DNA of 64,000 nt, from the NCBI RefSeq assembly GCF_041080835.1, contig NZ_CP129683.1, forward strand, positions 1,426,001-1,490,000. Reading direction: 5' to 3'. Under the pieces are notes generated by a model that was not told the origin of the DNA, searched no databases, and saw nothing but the letters and a program-made list of their open reading frames with translations. Below are positions 39,128 through 47,699 of the stretch, one piece after another (within the stretch, counting starts at the first letter, position 1; the number at the start of each line of letters is the position of its first letter). This DNA comes from Bifidobacterium sp. WK012_4_13. GTDB taxonomy: Bacteria > Actinomycetota > Actinomycetes > Actinomycetales > Bifidobacteriaceae. A program made the translations under genes and the position numbers.

Positions 39128-40087
39128 TCAGATCTTCTCCTTGTTACCGAAGAACTTCAGCTGAATGAACGCGATCACTGCAAGGACGATGAAGAAGAGC
39201 ACGGCGTTAGCAGTCTCATACGCGTATTCTCCACCAGTCAGGCCGTTCGTATAGATAAGGTAGGTAACCGTCTCGGTTGACGAATCAGGTCCGCCCTGCG
39301 TCAAAGCCATGACCTGATCGAAGGTTCCGAATGCATTCTTCATGCTCAGCACGAGGTTGATGGTGAAGAACGGTCCGATGAGCGGGAAGGTGATCTGCCA
39401 GAAGCGCTGCCAGGCGTTGACGCCGTCAATCGAGGCGGCTTCATAGATCTCTCCATCGATCGTCTGCAGACCTGCGAGGTAGATCAGCGTTGAGTATGCG
39501 ACGCTCTGCCATACGGCGAGGAAGACGATGGGAACCCAGGCATAGTGCTCGCTGGTGAGCAGGGACTGCGAAAGCCAACTGATATGCAATGCCTGTCCCA
39601 GTGCGGGAAGCGGAGTCATGAAGATGTACTTGAAGACGTAGCCGATGACCAGCACCGCGAGTGTGTAAGGAATGAAGAAGATTGCCCTGAAGCCGTTCTT
39701 GAACAGAATCTTGCCATTCAGCGCGACTGCGAGGAACATCGCAATCAGATTCACCAGAATCGTGATCAGAATCGAGATCAGGAAGGTGAAGAGATATGCA
39801 TGCCCTACGCGGTCATCGATGAAGAGCGCGAAGTAATTCTTCAGTCCGATGAACTTCGACTCACCATAGCCCTGTGAGTTCGTGAATGAGTAGCCTACAC
39901 CCTGAATGAACGGCACATAGAGAAACACCGCGAAGATTAAGGCGGCGGGAACTGCCATCCAATAATATGCGTGATCTACCTTGCGCTTCGAGAATGAACT
40001 CTTGCGCTTCTTCTGAGGCTTGCCCGAGTGGGAAGCCGAACTTGATGCCGGAACATTTGTCATTGCCGGCGATTGTGCATTTGCCAT
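39128..40087 (-). CDS. rafC: Raffinose-type ABC transporter permease (MalF type)
   Basis: 319 residues with a Ser/Lys-rich cytoplasmic start, then six helices. Docking loop YEAASIDGVNAWQRFWQITFPLIGP. The family-typical PFIQGVGYSFTNSQGYGESKFIGLKNYFALF follows the first helix. ATG 40087 has a strong GGGAGGAAG ribosome site. Fifteen bases separate it from the binding-protein stop, without a hairpin, unlike the other two importers. Confidence 0.88.
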   Translation of the reverse strand: MANAQSPAMTNVPASSSASHSGKPQKKRKSSFSKRKVDHAYYWMAVPAALIFAVFLYVPFIQGVGYSFTNSQGYGESKFIGLKNYFALFIDDRVGHAYLFTFLISILITILVNLIAMFLAVALNGKILFKNGFRAIFFIPYTLAVLVIGYVFKYIFMTPLPALGQALHISWLSQSLLTSEHYAWVPIVFLAVWQSVAYSTLIYLAGLQTIDGEIYEAASIDGVNAWQRFWQITFPLIGPFFTINLVLSMKNAFGTFDQVMALTQGGPDSSTETVTYLIYTNGLTGGEYAYETANAVLFFIVLAVIAFIQLKFFGNKEKI

Positions 40088-40102
40088 GATTCTTCCTCCC
40101 TT

Positions 40103-41422
40103 TTATTCGAACGTTCTTGCCTGGACTTTATCCCAGTCCGTCTGCATCTGACTCGTAAATCTGGAGACGTTGCCTGTGGTCGCCAAAGTCTGGAGATAGC
40201 CGCCGATGTTGATGGATGCCGGGATGTAATGGTCGCTGAAGTCAGCGAGCTTGCCGGACTTGAAGAACGGGAGCACTCCCTTGAGCGCCTCGTCGCCGAT
40301 GCCTGTTTCCTTCAGCGGCGTGAACGCCGACTGTGCCTTCGCATATTCCTCGAGCTGCTTCTTGCTCATCAGGAATTTGATGAATTTCATGGCTTCCTTT
40401 GGATGCTTTGTATTCGCACCCATCGTGAGCATGACATCATCTCCAGCAGTAAGGATCTGGTCACTCTCGTTATCAGTCGCTGGCAGCTGCGCGAAGCCAA
40501 GGTCTGCCTTGGCATTGACCAGACGGACCTGTGGAATGGCATAGGTTCCGAGAGGAAGGATGGCGACCTTGCCAGCAGCGAGGTTCTGCGTCGCCTGCTG
40601 ATAGGTCACACCCTTGTCACTCGTTGCGTACTTGTAAAGCTCCACTTCCTTCTCGGCAGTCGTTGTCCAGATCTTGGAGAATGTCGTGGTTCCCTTCTTG
40701 AGCTTCGTGTATTCGCTTGCCGGGACCAAGGTGCCCGACAGTGATGCGAACGGAGCCTGAGTCGTCCAAGAATCTGCCAAGGATGCCTGAATTGGCGTTA
40801 TTCCAGCCTTTTCGAACTTCTGCAACAGAGCGATCAGCTCTGACCAGGTCTTCGGCGGATTGTTGGGATCGACACCGGCCTTGCGCCATACCGTCTTGTT
40901 ATAGATGTAACCACTGGCGTTGCCGGCGAATGGGAGACCATACAGACGCTTCTTCGCAGGATTCGTGGTCTGCACCAAGTCCTTGGCGATCTGGACCATG
41001 CCAGGATTGAGAGTCTTTACTATGGGATCGTTGGTGAAATCATGGAAGACGCCTGAGGCGGCGAATTGCCCGAAGTTAATGTCTCCATTGAACGTTATGA
41101 CATCAGGCACGCGGTTTTTCACCAGACGCGTGCGCAGATCCGTCTGCGCACTTGCGGAGTTATTGATGTTGATCTTGATGTCAGGATTCTGTGCCTCAAA
41201 ATCCTGAACCATTTTCTTGAATTGGTCCGCGGCCTCGGACTTGAATTGGAAGAAATCCAAGGTGACAACGTTCGCGCTGGTTGAGCCACATCCTGCCATG
41301 GAAATTCCGATGGCAGCCGCAACGATAGCTGTGGCAACGCGTCTGAACACCTTCATAAACTTCACTCTGCTTCCAATCACATTCGAATCGCCGCCGAGCT
41401 GATTGTTAAAATCATGTCTCAT
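40103..41422 (-). CDS. rafB: Raffinose-type sugar-binding lipoprotein
   Basis: 439 residues. The hydrophobic core [16 protein letters not shown] ends in a lipobox SMAGC. The body is a family 1 solute-binding protein ([54 protein letters not shown]). ATG 41422 has AAGGAG seven bases upstream and gives a 30-residue stretch before the signal core; ATG 41356 would give a compact signal but weaker ribosome site. Ligand is probably an alpha-galactoside, given the adjacent GH36 gene. Confidence 0.88.
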   Translation of the reverse strand: MRHDFNNQLGGDSNVIGSRVKFMKVFRRVATAIVAAAIGISMAGCGSTSANVVTLDFFQFKSEAADQFKKMVQDFEAQNPDIKININNSASAQTDLRTRLVKNRVPDVITFNGDINFGQFAASGVFHDFTNDPIVKTLNPGMVQIAKDLVQTTNPAKKRLYGLPFAGNASGYIYNKTVWRKAGVDPNNPPKTWSELIALLQKFEKAGITPIQASLADSWTTQAPFASLSGTLVPASEYTKLKKGTTTFSKIWTTTAEKEVELYKYATSDKGVTYQQATQNLAAGKVAILPLGTYAIPQVRLVNAKADLGFAQLPATDNESDQILTAGDDVMLTMGANTKHPKEAMKFIKFLMSKKQLEEYAKAQSAFTPLKETGIGDEALKGVLPFFKSGKLADFSDHYIPASINIGGYLQTLATTGNVSRFTSQMQTDWDKVQARTFE

Positions 41423-41712
41423 TTCTCGACTCCTTCGTCTTGCGTTTCGGATCCTCGACATCCGAATATCGCGCTCTTCATAATAAATATCCCCCCGCTT
41501 TCTTTACCACTGTTGGCGAGTCCATGGACATGGGAAAATAATTAGGAAGTATTTTTGTAATTAAAGCAAGAAATTACTAGGATAGGGAGAGAAACGGCCC
41601 CATGGCGGCAGATCTGTGTCACGTGGCAGGGGGAAACGCCTACGATCGACGGATGCAAGCATGAGGGCAACGCAGGCGATCATCCAAGCTCATGTTCTGG
41701 GAGGCAGAGTCC
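41423..41712. other. Divergent promoter region of the raffinose-type cluster
   Basis: 290 bases between importer and ROK regulator, markedly A+T-rich at 41530-41580. A perfect ten-base palindrome GTCCATGGAC lies at 41520-41529. I cannot identify a definite ROK operator. Confidence 0.45.
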
Positions 41713-42990
41713 ATGCACATCACAAGCAATGTTCCCAGAAACGACGCAGCCACCTCGCCGCAAGATGAAGAAACCGCCAGGCAACCGCTCCCTTCCTGGT
41801 TTTCTGGATCGGAATACACGCATCGGGTCGCTGCGGACATCCTGCAATACGGTCCGATTGCACGAACCACGCTCGCTCAGCTGCTGGGGCTTTCGCAAGG
41901 AGCCTTGTCCAGGATCACCAGCGACCTTCTTCATTACGGCGTCATCGAGGAATTGAACCCGGACGATCCCGACCTATCGGTAAAGAAGCCATTGCCTCTT
42001 GGATTCGTGCCTAAGGAAAGTGGAGGCGAGCGGCGGGGCCGTCCACAGACAGCGTTGCAGATTCGCAAGAATGAGCGCACTTTCATCGGTATCAACGTCA
42101 GAGGGAACAGCGCACTGGCCACGGCCTTGAACGTCTCCTGCGAGAAGATAGGCGAAAGCCATTCGATTGATTTTGAGGATCAGAATCCGCACCAACTGTG
42201 CAAGGCGTTGGCGGAGTTGGTCCATGCATGCGTGGAAGACACCGACCGGGCAAGGCTCAGCAAGCCTGTCGCCGTCGGCGTAAGCATCGGTGGCCACATC
42301 ATCAATGACTCCACCGTGACCTTTGCCCCATTCCTGCATTGGGACGGCTCCGTCGACCTGGCCAGCATGATGACGCGGGAATGTGGCATACCTACTGGAA
42401 TCTTCAATGACTTGGATTCCCTGCTGCACTATGAATGCTGGTTCGAGGCGGGCATCGGCATCCCGCGCTTCGCGGTCGTCACTATGGGTGCCGGGCTGGG
42501 CTATTCGCTGGCGCAAAACGGTCAGGCAATTGACTATGGTGACAAAAGCTACGGCCTCATTGCACATACGCTGGTTGACCCTGAAGGCCCACGCTGCTAT
42601 CAGGGCCATAAGGGATGCGCCGAGTGCCTGACCAACGATTCCATTGCCGAGCAATATTCACTGAACCTCGGAAAGACCGCCTCCTTCGAGGATTTTGCAC
42701 ACGATGCCAGGCATGGCGTGCCCCAGGCCACTCAATTGCTGAACCGGACATGCTTCAGGCTGGGTGTTTTCATAGCAACTGTCGCAAATATCGCCATGCC
42801 GCAGAAAGTGATCGTGGCAGGAGAATCATCCTTTGTAGCACGCATGAACACAGAATCCATCCGCAAAGGCATCGAATCATACCGTCATAGCCAGGCTGGT
42901 CCAGTGTCACTGGAAATACTCGACGACATATGGGACAGATGGGCATGCGCGGCAGCTTCGCGAGCAATCAGCCGTTACATGCTCGGCTGA
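41713..42990 (+). CDS. rafR: ROK-family transcriptional regulator
   Basis: 425 residues. Residues about 35-85 form a winged helix (IARTTLAQLLGLSQGALSRITSDLLHYGVIEE). Residues about 125-425 are the ROK sugar-kinase-like fold, with GVSIGGHI, GIFNDLDSLLHYE and TMGAGLGYSLAQNG. The zinc segment reads CYQGHKGCAEC, one Cys short of the usual CxCGxxGCxE, so metal binding may be altered. ATG 41713 follows GGGAGG; an upstream ATG at 41692 is less supported. In Bifidobacterium breve the raffinose cluster is controlled by a ROK regulator, which supports the name. Confidence 0.85.
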   Translation: MHITSNVPRNDAATSPQDEETARQPLPSWFSGSEYTHRVAADILQYGPIARTTLAQLLGLSQGALSRITSDLLHYGVIEELNPDDPDLSVKKPLPLGFVPKESGGERRGRPQTALQIRKNERTFIGINVRGNSALATALNVSCEKIGESHSIDFEDQNPHQLCKALAELVHACVEDTDRARLSKPVAVGVSIGGHIINDSTVTFAPFLHWDGSVDLASMMTRECGIPTGIFNDLDSLLHYECWFEAGIGIPRFAVVTMGAGLGYSLAQNGQAIDYGDKSYGLIAHTLVDPEGPRCYQGHKGCAECLTNDSIAEQYSLNLGKTASFEDFAHDARHGVPQATQLLNRTCFRLGVFIATVANIAMPQKVIVAGESSFVARMNTESIRKGIESYRHSQAGPVSLEILDDIWDRWACAAASRAISRYMLG

Positions 42991-43014
42991 TCGCATTCAC
43001 GACGCAACCTTCGA

Positions 43015-45303
43015 TCAGACTCGCACAAGTTCAAACAGCACGGCCTGTGCTGGGTTGAGCGATGGCGGGCGGACACCGCATTCTGCAAGGAATTCGCCTG
43101 GCAGAACGCTTCCCTGCTCATTCCACCACCCCAACTCTGACTGGCCATTGCCGATGCCATCCAAATCAAGCGATACGGACAGAGGTCGTACCGTGTACGC
43201 ACCTTCTGCATCGAGACCAGGAATGCGAATGGGAGCGACGGGATAATGCTGGGAGGTGGTCAGCTGGGTGAATCTGAACACTGCATGGCTCTTATCCTCC
43301 GAGACGATGCCATCCACACGAATCGCCGGATCCGAACTATCGGCATGAACTACCGTTCCATGCTCGAACATCGTCCTGTTTCTCTTATATGCCTCGACCC
43401 ATTGCGCAAGATGCTGCAAGGCCTCGTCATCCTGCTTCTGCAAATCCCATTCGATGCCCAGATGGCCAAAGAATGCCATTGCCATGCGCATCTGCTGACT
43501 GGTCGCACGCATCGTGGAATGCGCCGGTGAAGCACCCACATGCTCGCCGATCATCTCCGGAGGCACAAGCAAGGAAGTGTAGCGCTGAATGTCGGCGCGC
43601 TCGACGGGATCAACGCAGTCAGATGCCCAGATTCGGTCTGCGAACTCAAGGATTCCGAGATCGACACGTCCACCGCCCGAGCTGCAGGTCTCGATCTCAA
43701 GACCTGGATGCCTCTGCTTCAAGGTCTTGAAGATGCGGTAAACGGCCTCTGTCTGCGCATGGACGCAGGGCAATCCCGAATATGGCGAGACGGGTTCGGT
43801 GACAAGCTTGTTGTGGTCCCATTTTATGTAATCGATGCCCAGGGAATCGACAAGGGTGTCCATGGCATCGAAAACGTATGCGTAGGCTTCCGGATTAGTC
43901 AGGTCCATCACCTGCTGGGAACGGCCCTGCATGGGCAGTCTGTCGCGATTGGCATGCATGATCCAGTCAGGATGGGCACGAGCCGTGTCGGAATCAGGGT
44001 TGACCATTTCAGGTTCGAACCATAGACCGAATTCCATGCCCAGCGCATGTACGTACTTGGCAAGGGCGCCGAGACTCTTCTCGCCTTCTGGCCAGACAGC
44101 GGGGTCGATCTGCCAATCCCCAAGACCTGCGGTGTCATCCCTGCGGTGCATGAACCAGCCGTCATCGACGACGAACCGCTCGACTCCCGAGTCCCTTGCC
44201 TTGTCCGCAAGCGCCTTCAGAGTGTCGAATGAATGATCGAAATACACTGCCTCCCAGGTGTTCAGAATCACCGGACGCGGCTTCTTCGCGAAGAGCGGGT
44301 GCATGCTGCGTACAAAGCCGTGGAAACGCGAAGCAACCTCGTTCAGTCCTTCGCCATAGGATCCATACACCCAGGGGGTCGTGTAGCTTTCACCTTGTCC
44401 GAGCTGCATTTCACCGCCGACCAGCTGTTCCGCGCCACCAATCAGTCCCTGCGTATAGGTTGTCCTTTCAGCCGACAGCACGGAGTTGCCGCTCCAACCG
44501 ACATGTGCGGAATACGCCTCACCATGTGAGAATCCGAATCCGGGAACTCCTGCCGTCATCAGCAGCGATGCATCGAAATCAGGGCGGCCGACCATGCTGA
44601 GACGCTCGACTCTGCCGATGTTGAAGGGTTGGCGCTGAGGAGAGCGTTCACGCAGATGATGGCCCGTCGTCGACAGAATCTCGCTGGCTTCCTCTGGGAC
44701 CGGATATGCAAGTTCGATCTTGTCGACGCTCAACGTCCCGAGCTCGTTCTCGGCACGAGACCCATCGCTCTCTGAGCCATCTGTCGAACGGCCATTCGAG
44801 AGCCTTGCCCTCTGGCGCAGCAGACCCGATTGCGTTATTTCGCATTCCCACAGCAGCGTAAGCCCTTGCACTTCATCGATTGTAGTTATTGCGACCCTTC
44901 TGCCATCTATTGCAATTGGGTCATCGGTCGTGCTGAACCTGCAGAACAGCTCGACTCCATCTCTGCGAAGGACCAGACGGTCGGAACCGGTCCACGCTTC
45001 TGCCTGAGTTGGGATTATGCTCGGCCAATCGGTGTCGTCCAAGCCGCCGGAAACGCGCTGAGGCCTTACCGCGTCATTGCAGTTCACCAGATATTCGGGG
45101 TGCGCCATCGGTCTGCCCCATTGCACGATCCTCGGAAGATCACTGCCCTGCATCAGCAGCGTCACAGCGATGTCCGCATCCCTGTCTTCGCCATAGAGCG
45201 TCGTGGACTCCGTTCCATCATTTGCTTTCCCCTTGAAGATGCGCCAAGTTCCCCCTTCATTGGCCGCAGTCGTCCTGTCAGTGCCATTAACCACGTTGTT
45301 CAT
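43015..45303 (-). CDS. rafA: GH36 alpha-galactosidase
   Basis: 762 residues, cytoplasmic, the usual length of bacterial GH36 homotetramers. An N-terminal beta-supersandwich precedes the barrel. The nucleophile is the Asp in YIKWDHNK (near residue 496), the acid/base the Asp in WASDCVDPVERADIQRY (near 562), and CSSGGGRVDLGIL is the substrate-binding loop. It releases galactose from raffinose, melibiose and stachyose. ATG 45303 has AAGGA eight bases upstream; a GTG directly before it is less likely. It is convergent with the ROK gene (24-base gap) and preceded by an inverted repeat at 45389-45418. Confidence 0.95.
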   Translation of the reverse strand: MNNVVNGTDRTTAANEGGTWRIFKGKANDGTESTTLYGEDRDADIAVTLLMQGSDLPRIVQWGRPMAHPEYLVNCNDAVRPQRVSGGLDDTDWPSIIPTQAEAWTGSDRLVLRRDGVELFCRFSTTDDPIAIDGRRVAITTIDEVQGLTLLWECEITQSGLLRQRARLSNGRSTDGSESDGSRAENELGTLSVDKIELAYPVPEEASEILSTTGHHLRERSPQRQPFNIGRVERLSMVGRPDFDASLLMTAGVPGFGFSHGEAYSAHVGWSGNSVLSAERTTYTQGLIGGAEQLVGGEMQLGQGESYTTPWVYGSYGEGLNEVASRFHGFVRSMHPLFAKKPRPVILNTWEAVYFDHSFDTLKALADKARDSGVERFVVDDGWFMHRRDDTAGLGDWQIDPAVWPEGEKSLGALAKYVHALGMEFGLWFEPEMVNPDSDTARAHPDWIMHANRDRLPMQGRSQQVMDLTNPEAYAYVFDAMDTLVDSLGIDYIKWDHNKLVTEPVSPYSGLPCVHAQTEAVYRIFKTLKQRHPGLEIETCSSGGGRVDLGILEFADRIWASDCVDPVERADIQRYTSLLVPPEMIGEHVGASPAHSTMRATSQQMRMAMAFFGHLGIEWDLQKQDDEALQHLAQWVEAYKRNRTMFEHGTVVHADSSDPAIRVDGIVSEDKSHAVFRFTQLTTSQHYPVAPIRIPGLDAEGAYTVRPLSVSLDLDGIGNGQSELGWWNEQGSVLPGEFLAECGVRPPSLNPAQAVLFELVRV

Positions 45304-45388
45304 CACACAATTCCTTCGACTTTGAATTCAGCTTCCTCATAAATGTCGGCGTATGCTCCATGCCCATTCCAACATATTGTGGATGGCC

Positions 45389-45418
45389 GAAAAACATGGC
45401 TCTCCACTCATGTTTTTC
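45389..45418. promoter_or_regulatory. Inverted repeat upstream of alpha-galactosidase
   Basis: GAAAAACATG (45389-45398) and CATGTTTTTC (45409-45418) match exactly over ten bases with a ten-base centre, 86 bases before the alpha-galactosidase start. A-tract/T-tract half-sites two turns apart would suit ROK binding; it could alternatively form a weak hairpin. Confidence 0.5.
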
Positions 45419-45473
45419 AGAGTAATCTGGTTTTTCCTTAGTTGTCACCCTCGCGCATGTTATGACCGAAAGT

Positions 45474-45518
45474 AAAAAAATGAATTCGGCGCCTGACCTA
45501 GGTCAGGCGCCGAATTCA
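45474..45518 (-). terminator. Perfect 38-bp palindrome plus U-run
   Basis: 45481-45518 is a perfect palindrome centred on CCTAGG with arms running TGAATTCGGCGCCTGACC and its complement. On the minus strand it is followed by seven T (45480-45474). This is an unusually long, loopless intrinsic terminator for the gene ending at 45624. Confidence 0.9.
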
Positions 45519-45623
45519 GTCAGAAACCCGTACAGGATCTGCCAATCTCCAAGGGACGAACCGTCTGCGTGCGGCTTCCATCACGCGTCAATCTGCATTG
45601 CCGCGCCTAGCCGTCTCAGTCCT

Positions 45624-46691
45624 CTAATCCTCTGAGTCTGCACTCCTGCTCTGTGCCGTCTTGACGAGGTTCTCGGCATCCTGCACAGCCGTCGCATTCG
45701 CCGAATTATTTGCATTGTGCGCTGCCTGAGCAATGTCTGGATTGTGGATTCTGAATGCAAGCTCGGCGAGGTGCACGCCATGCGTGAGGAATTCATGCGT
45801 CCTGCATACATAATCGTTTTCACGTCCGATCTTCGCGATGCATCCGTTGATGAAGTCGACCTCGGTTTTGCGTCCACGGGACATATCCTGATACATCGAA
45901 GGATAATGCAGCGGATTGGCGACACGGCTCACATAATCGATGGACTTGAGCTCTTCCTGACGAGTCTCGATAAGCCTGATTCCTGCACGGTCGCATGCAT
46001 CATACGCCTCGTCGATCAATTGCTTCGCCATGTCCATCGATCCTGGATATTCAATGAACTCACCCATCGTGATCTGATACATCGTGCACAGCGTGTTGAC
46101 GACCGAGTTGAAGATGACCTTCGCCATGCACGTGCCAATGAAGTTGGTCGTGATGATCGGATTCATGTTCGAAGCCTTGAAATCCTCGAACATCTCACGC
46201 TCGATGTCGGTCGTCTTCTCGTTGAAAGCGCACATATGCATCTCACCGGCACCTGACTTGCCAATGAAGTCGACGTCTCCAGGACCGTTCAGCACTGTTG
46301 CGACCATGGCGGTGCCGCCATAGATGCGATCGTCGCTGAAGTACTTCCTGATTTTCTCGAAATGACCCCATCCATTCATCGCCGAGAACACGACCTGGTG
46401 ATCCTTGAACAAGGGCGCGCAGCGTCTCAGGATATCGTCGAGCTGCATCTGCTTCACGAAGATGATCCAGACATCGGGATCGCCCTTGTAGCTTTCCGGC
46501 GTATAGATGTCAATTGGAACCAGATGACGGTTCTTGCGGTCCCGCGATACATAGACTCCGCCCTGCTGGCGAACTGCCGCGATGTTCGGCTCCCATGCAT
46601 CGATAAAGTCCACCTTGCGCCCGGCATGCTCCTGAATGAGCACACCATAGCGATATCCCATTGCACCTGCGCCAATAACTGCGTATTTCAT
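45624..46691 (-). CDS. Ketopantoate reductase-family dehydrogenase (ApbA/PanE)
   Basis: 355 residues. The Rossmann start KYAVIGAGAMGYRYG, VWIIFVKQMQLDDILRR and SAMNGWGHFEKI (normally QNGxG) fit the NADPH-binding domain. The C-terminal domain carries MAKVIFNSVVNTLCTMYQITMGE, with the Lys and Asn residues that bind ketopantoate, and later RGRKTEVDFINGCI. It is about 50 residues longer than standard PanE, with an Ala/Asn-rich tail. It could make pantoate or reduce another 2-oxo acid. ATG 46691 has GGAAAG upstream. The perfect palindrome downstream ends its transcript. Confidence 0.85.
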   Translation of the reverse strand: MKYAVIGAGAMGYRYGVLIQEHAGRKVDFIDAWEPNIAAVRQQGGVYVSRDRKNRHLVPIDIYTPESYKGDPDVWIIFVKQMQLDDILRRCAPLFKDHQVVFSAMNGWGHFEKIRKYFSDDRIYGGTAMVATVLNGPGDVDFIGKSGAGEMHMCAFNEKTTDIEREMFEDFKASNMNPIITTNFIGTCMAKVIFNSVVNTLCTMYQITMGEFIEYPGSMDMAKQLIDEAYDACDRAGIRLIETRQEELKSIDYVSRVANPLHYPSMYQDMSRGRKTEVDFINGCIAKIGRENDYVCRTHEFLTHGVHLAELAFRIHNPDIAQAAHNANNSANATAVQDAENLVKTAQSRSADSED

Positions 46692-46991
46692 ATTTGTCTT
46701 TCCACCATGAGTGCAGCCCGTCGCCATCGCGAGGCATGGCATAGGTGGTCAATCCATGGAATCCGGATCGATTCCGTGCAGAACCCTGCCCATGCTCGCC
46801 GTTGCGAGCCCCTTCTTCACCGCGCACTACGAAAGCATGCCACGTCCCATGCACGCATCGCGATCTCATCACATCGTCAATGAAGATGAGGTTGTTAACC
46901 TCTGGCAAGACCCCCACTGGCAGTGTCCCAATCCCAGTCTCTTGAACCAAAACCAAGGAACACTATGTTTCGAGTATGTGACGCATCTCAG
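46692..46991. other. Gene-free region between tadA and the reductase
   Basis: 300 bases. It contains a palindrome GAGGTTGTTAACCTC at 46888-46902 (six-base arms), probably an operator for the reductase promoter. No tRNA gene is seen. Confidence 0.45.
46888..46902. promoter_or_regulatory. Palindrome in reductase upstream region
   Basis: GAGGTT-GTT-AACCTC, perfect six-base arms, 197 bases ahead of the ketopantoate-reductase-like gene. Operator role inferred from shape and position only. Confidence 0.35.
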
Positions 46992-47543
46992 CTATGGGCG
47001 AGTTTTGTCCACATAGTGAACGCGTTTGGCCTGAAAGAATTCAGTGAGCAGAGCAGAGCATTCCCGCTCCCTGACCCCTCCGACGATCTCTGGGCTATGG
47101 CCCATATGCGGATCCCGCGGTATGTCCCAGACCGACCCACACGCTCCAAGCTTCGGATCCCAACTCCCGAAGACGATGCGGTCAACGTGCGAGAGAACCG
47201 CCGCACCAGCGCACATCGGGCATGGCTCCATGGTCACGACCAGGGTCAGCCCGCTGAGATTCCAACCTGCCGGTCGCACGGATGGAGCTCTCGATTCTTC
47301 AGGAGTCGCGGATGAGGGCGGATCAAGCCTTCTCTCATGAACCTGACGGAGCGCGACAATCTCAGCATGGGCAAGCGGATCGCCCGCCACTTCACGACGG
47401 TTGCATCCTTCACCGACCACAGCTCCCTGACTGTCGAGAATCACCGCGCCGATGGGAACGTCGCCACCAACCTGCGCCATATGGGCAAGTGCGAGCGCCC
47501 TATTCATCGCATCGTTCCAAGGCAGTGTCGTCAATGAATTCAT
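46992..47543 (-). CDS. tadA: tRNA adenosine deaminase
   Basis: 183 residues of the cytidine-deaminase-like fold. The zinc and catalytic residues are in AHAEIVALR (His and Glu) and TMEPCPMCAGA (Cys pair). It would convert A34 of tRNA-Arg to inosine. An insert of about 25 residues (HERRLDPPSSATPEESRAPSVRPAG) separates the two motifs, longer than in the E. coli enzyme. ATG 47543 lacks a strong ribosome site. Confidence 0.93.
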   Translation of the reverse strand: MNSLTTLPWNDAMNRALALAHMAQVGGDVPIGAVILDSQGAVVGEGCNRREVAGDPLAHAEIVALRQVHERRLDPPSSATPEESRAPSVRPAGWNLSGLTLVVTMEPCPMCAGAAVLSHVDRIVFGSWDPKLGACGSVWDIPRDPHMGHSPEIVGGVRERECSALLTEFFQAKRVHYVDKTRP

Positions 47544-47699
47544 TCATCAAGTCTAGAACACGGCATTCAGCAGAGCCCAGACATGCGAACAGCATCCGAA
47601 CAGCGTGAGCCATCTAAGGCTGCTGCGAAGTCCGCTGCTTCGATCCAACACCGGCAGCTTCTCGTCCTCGCTGGAGAGAACCGAAGCGTTCCCTGGACC

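Larger units (their letters stand above)
45304..45623. other. Region between alpha-galactosidase and ketopantoate-reductase-like genes
   Basis: 320 bases without a gene. It holds the terminator of the upstream minus-strand gene (45474-45518), an inverted repeat (45389-45418) and the alpha-galactosidase promoter. Confidence 0.6.

Noticed and set aside
41520..41529. Palindrome GTCCATGGAC as ROK operator
   Set aside because: Only ten bases and close to a common restriction-site sequence; no second copy at the alpha-galactosidase promoter.
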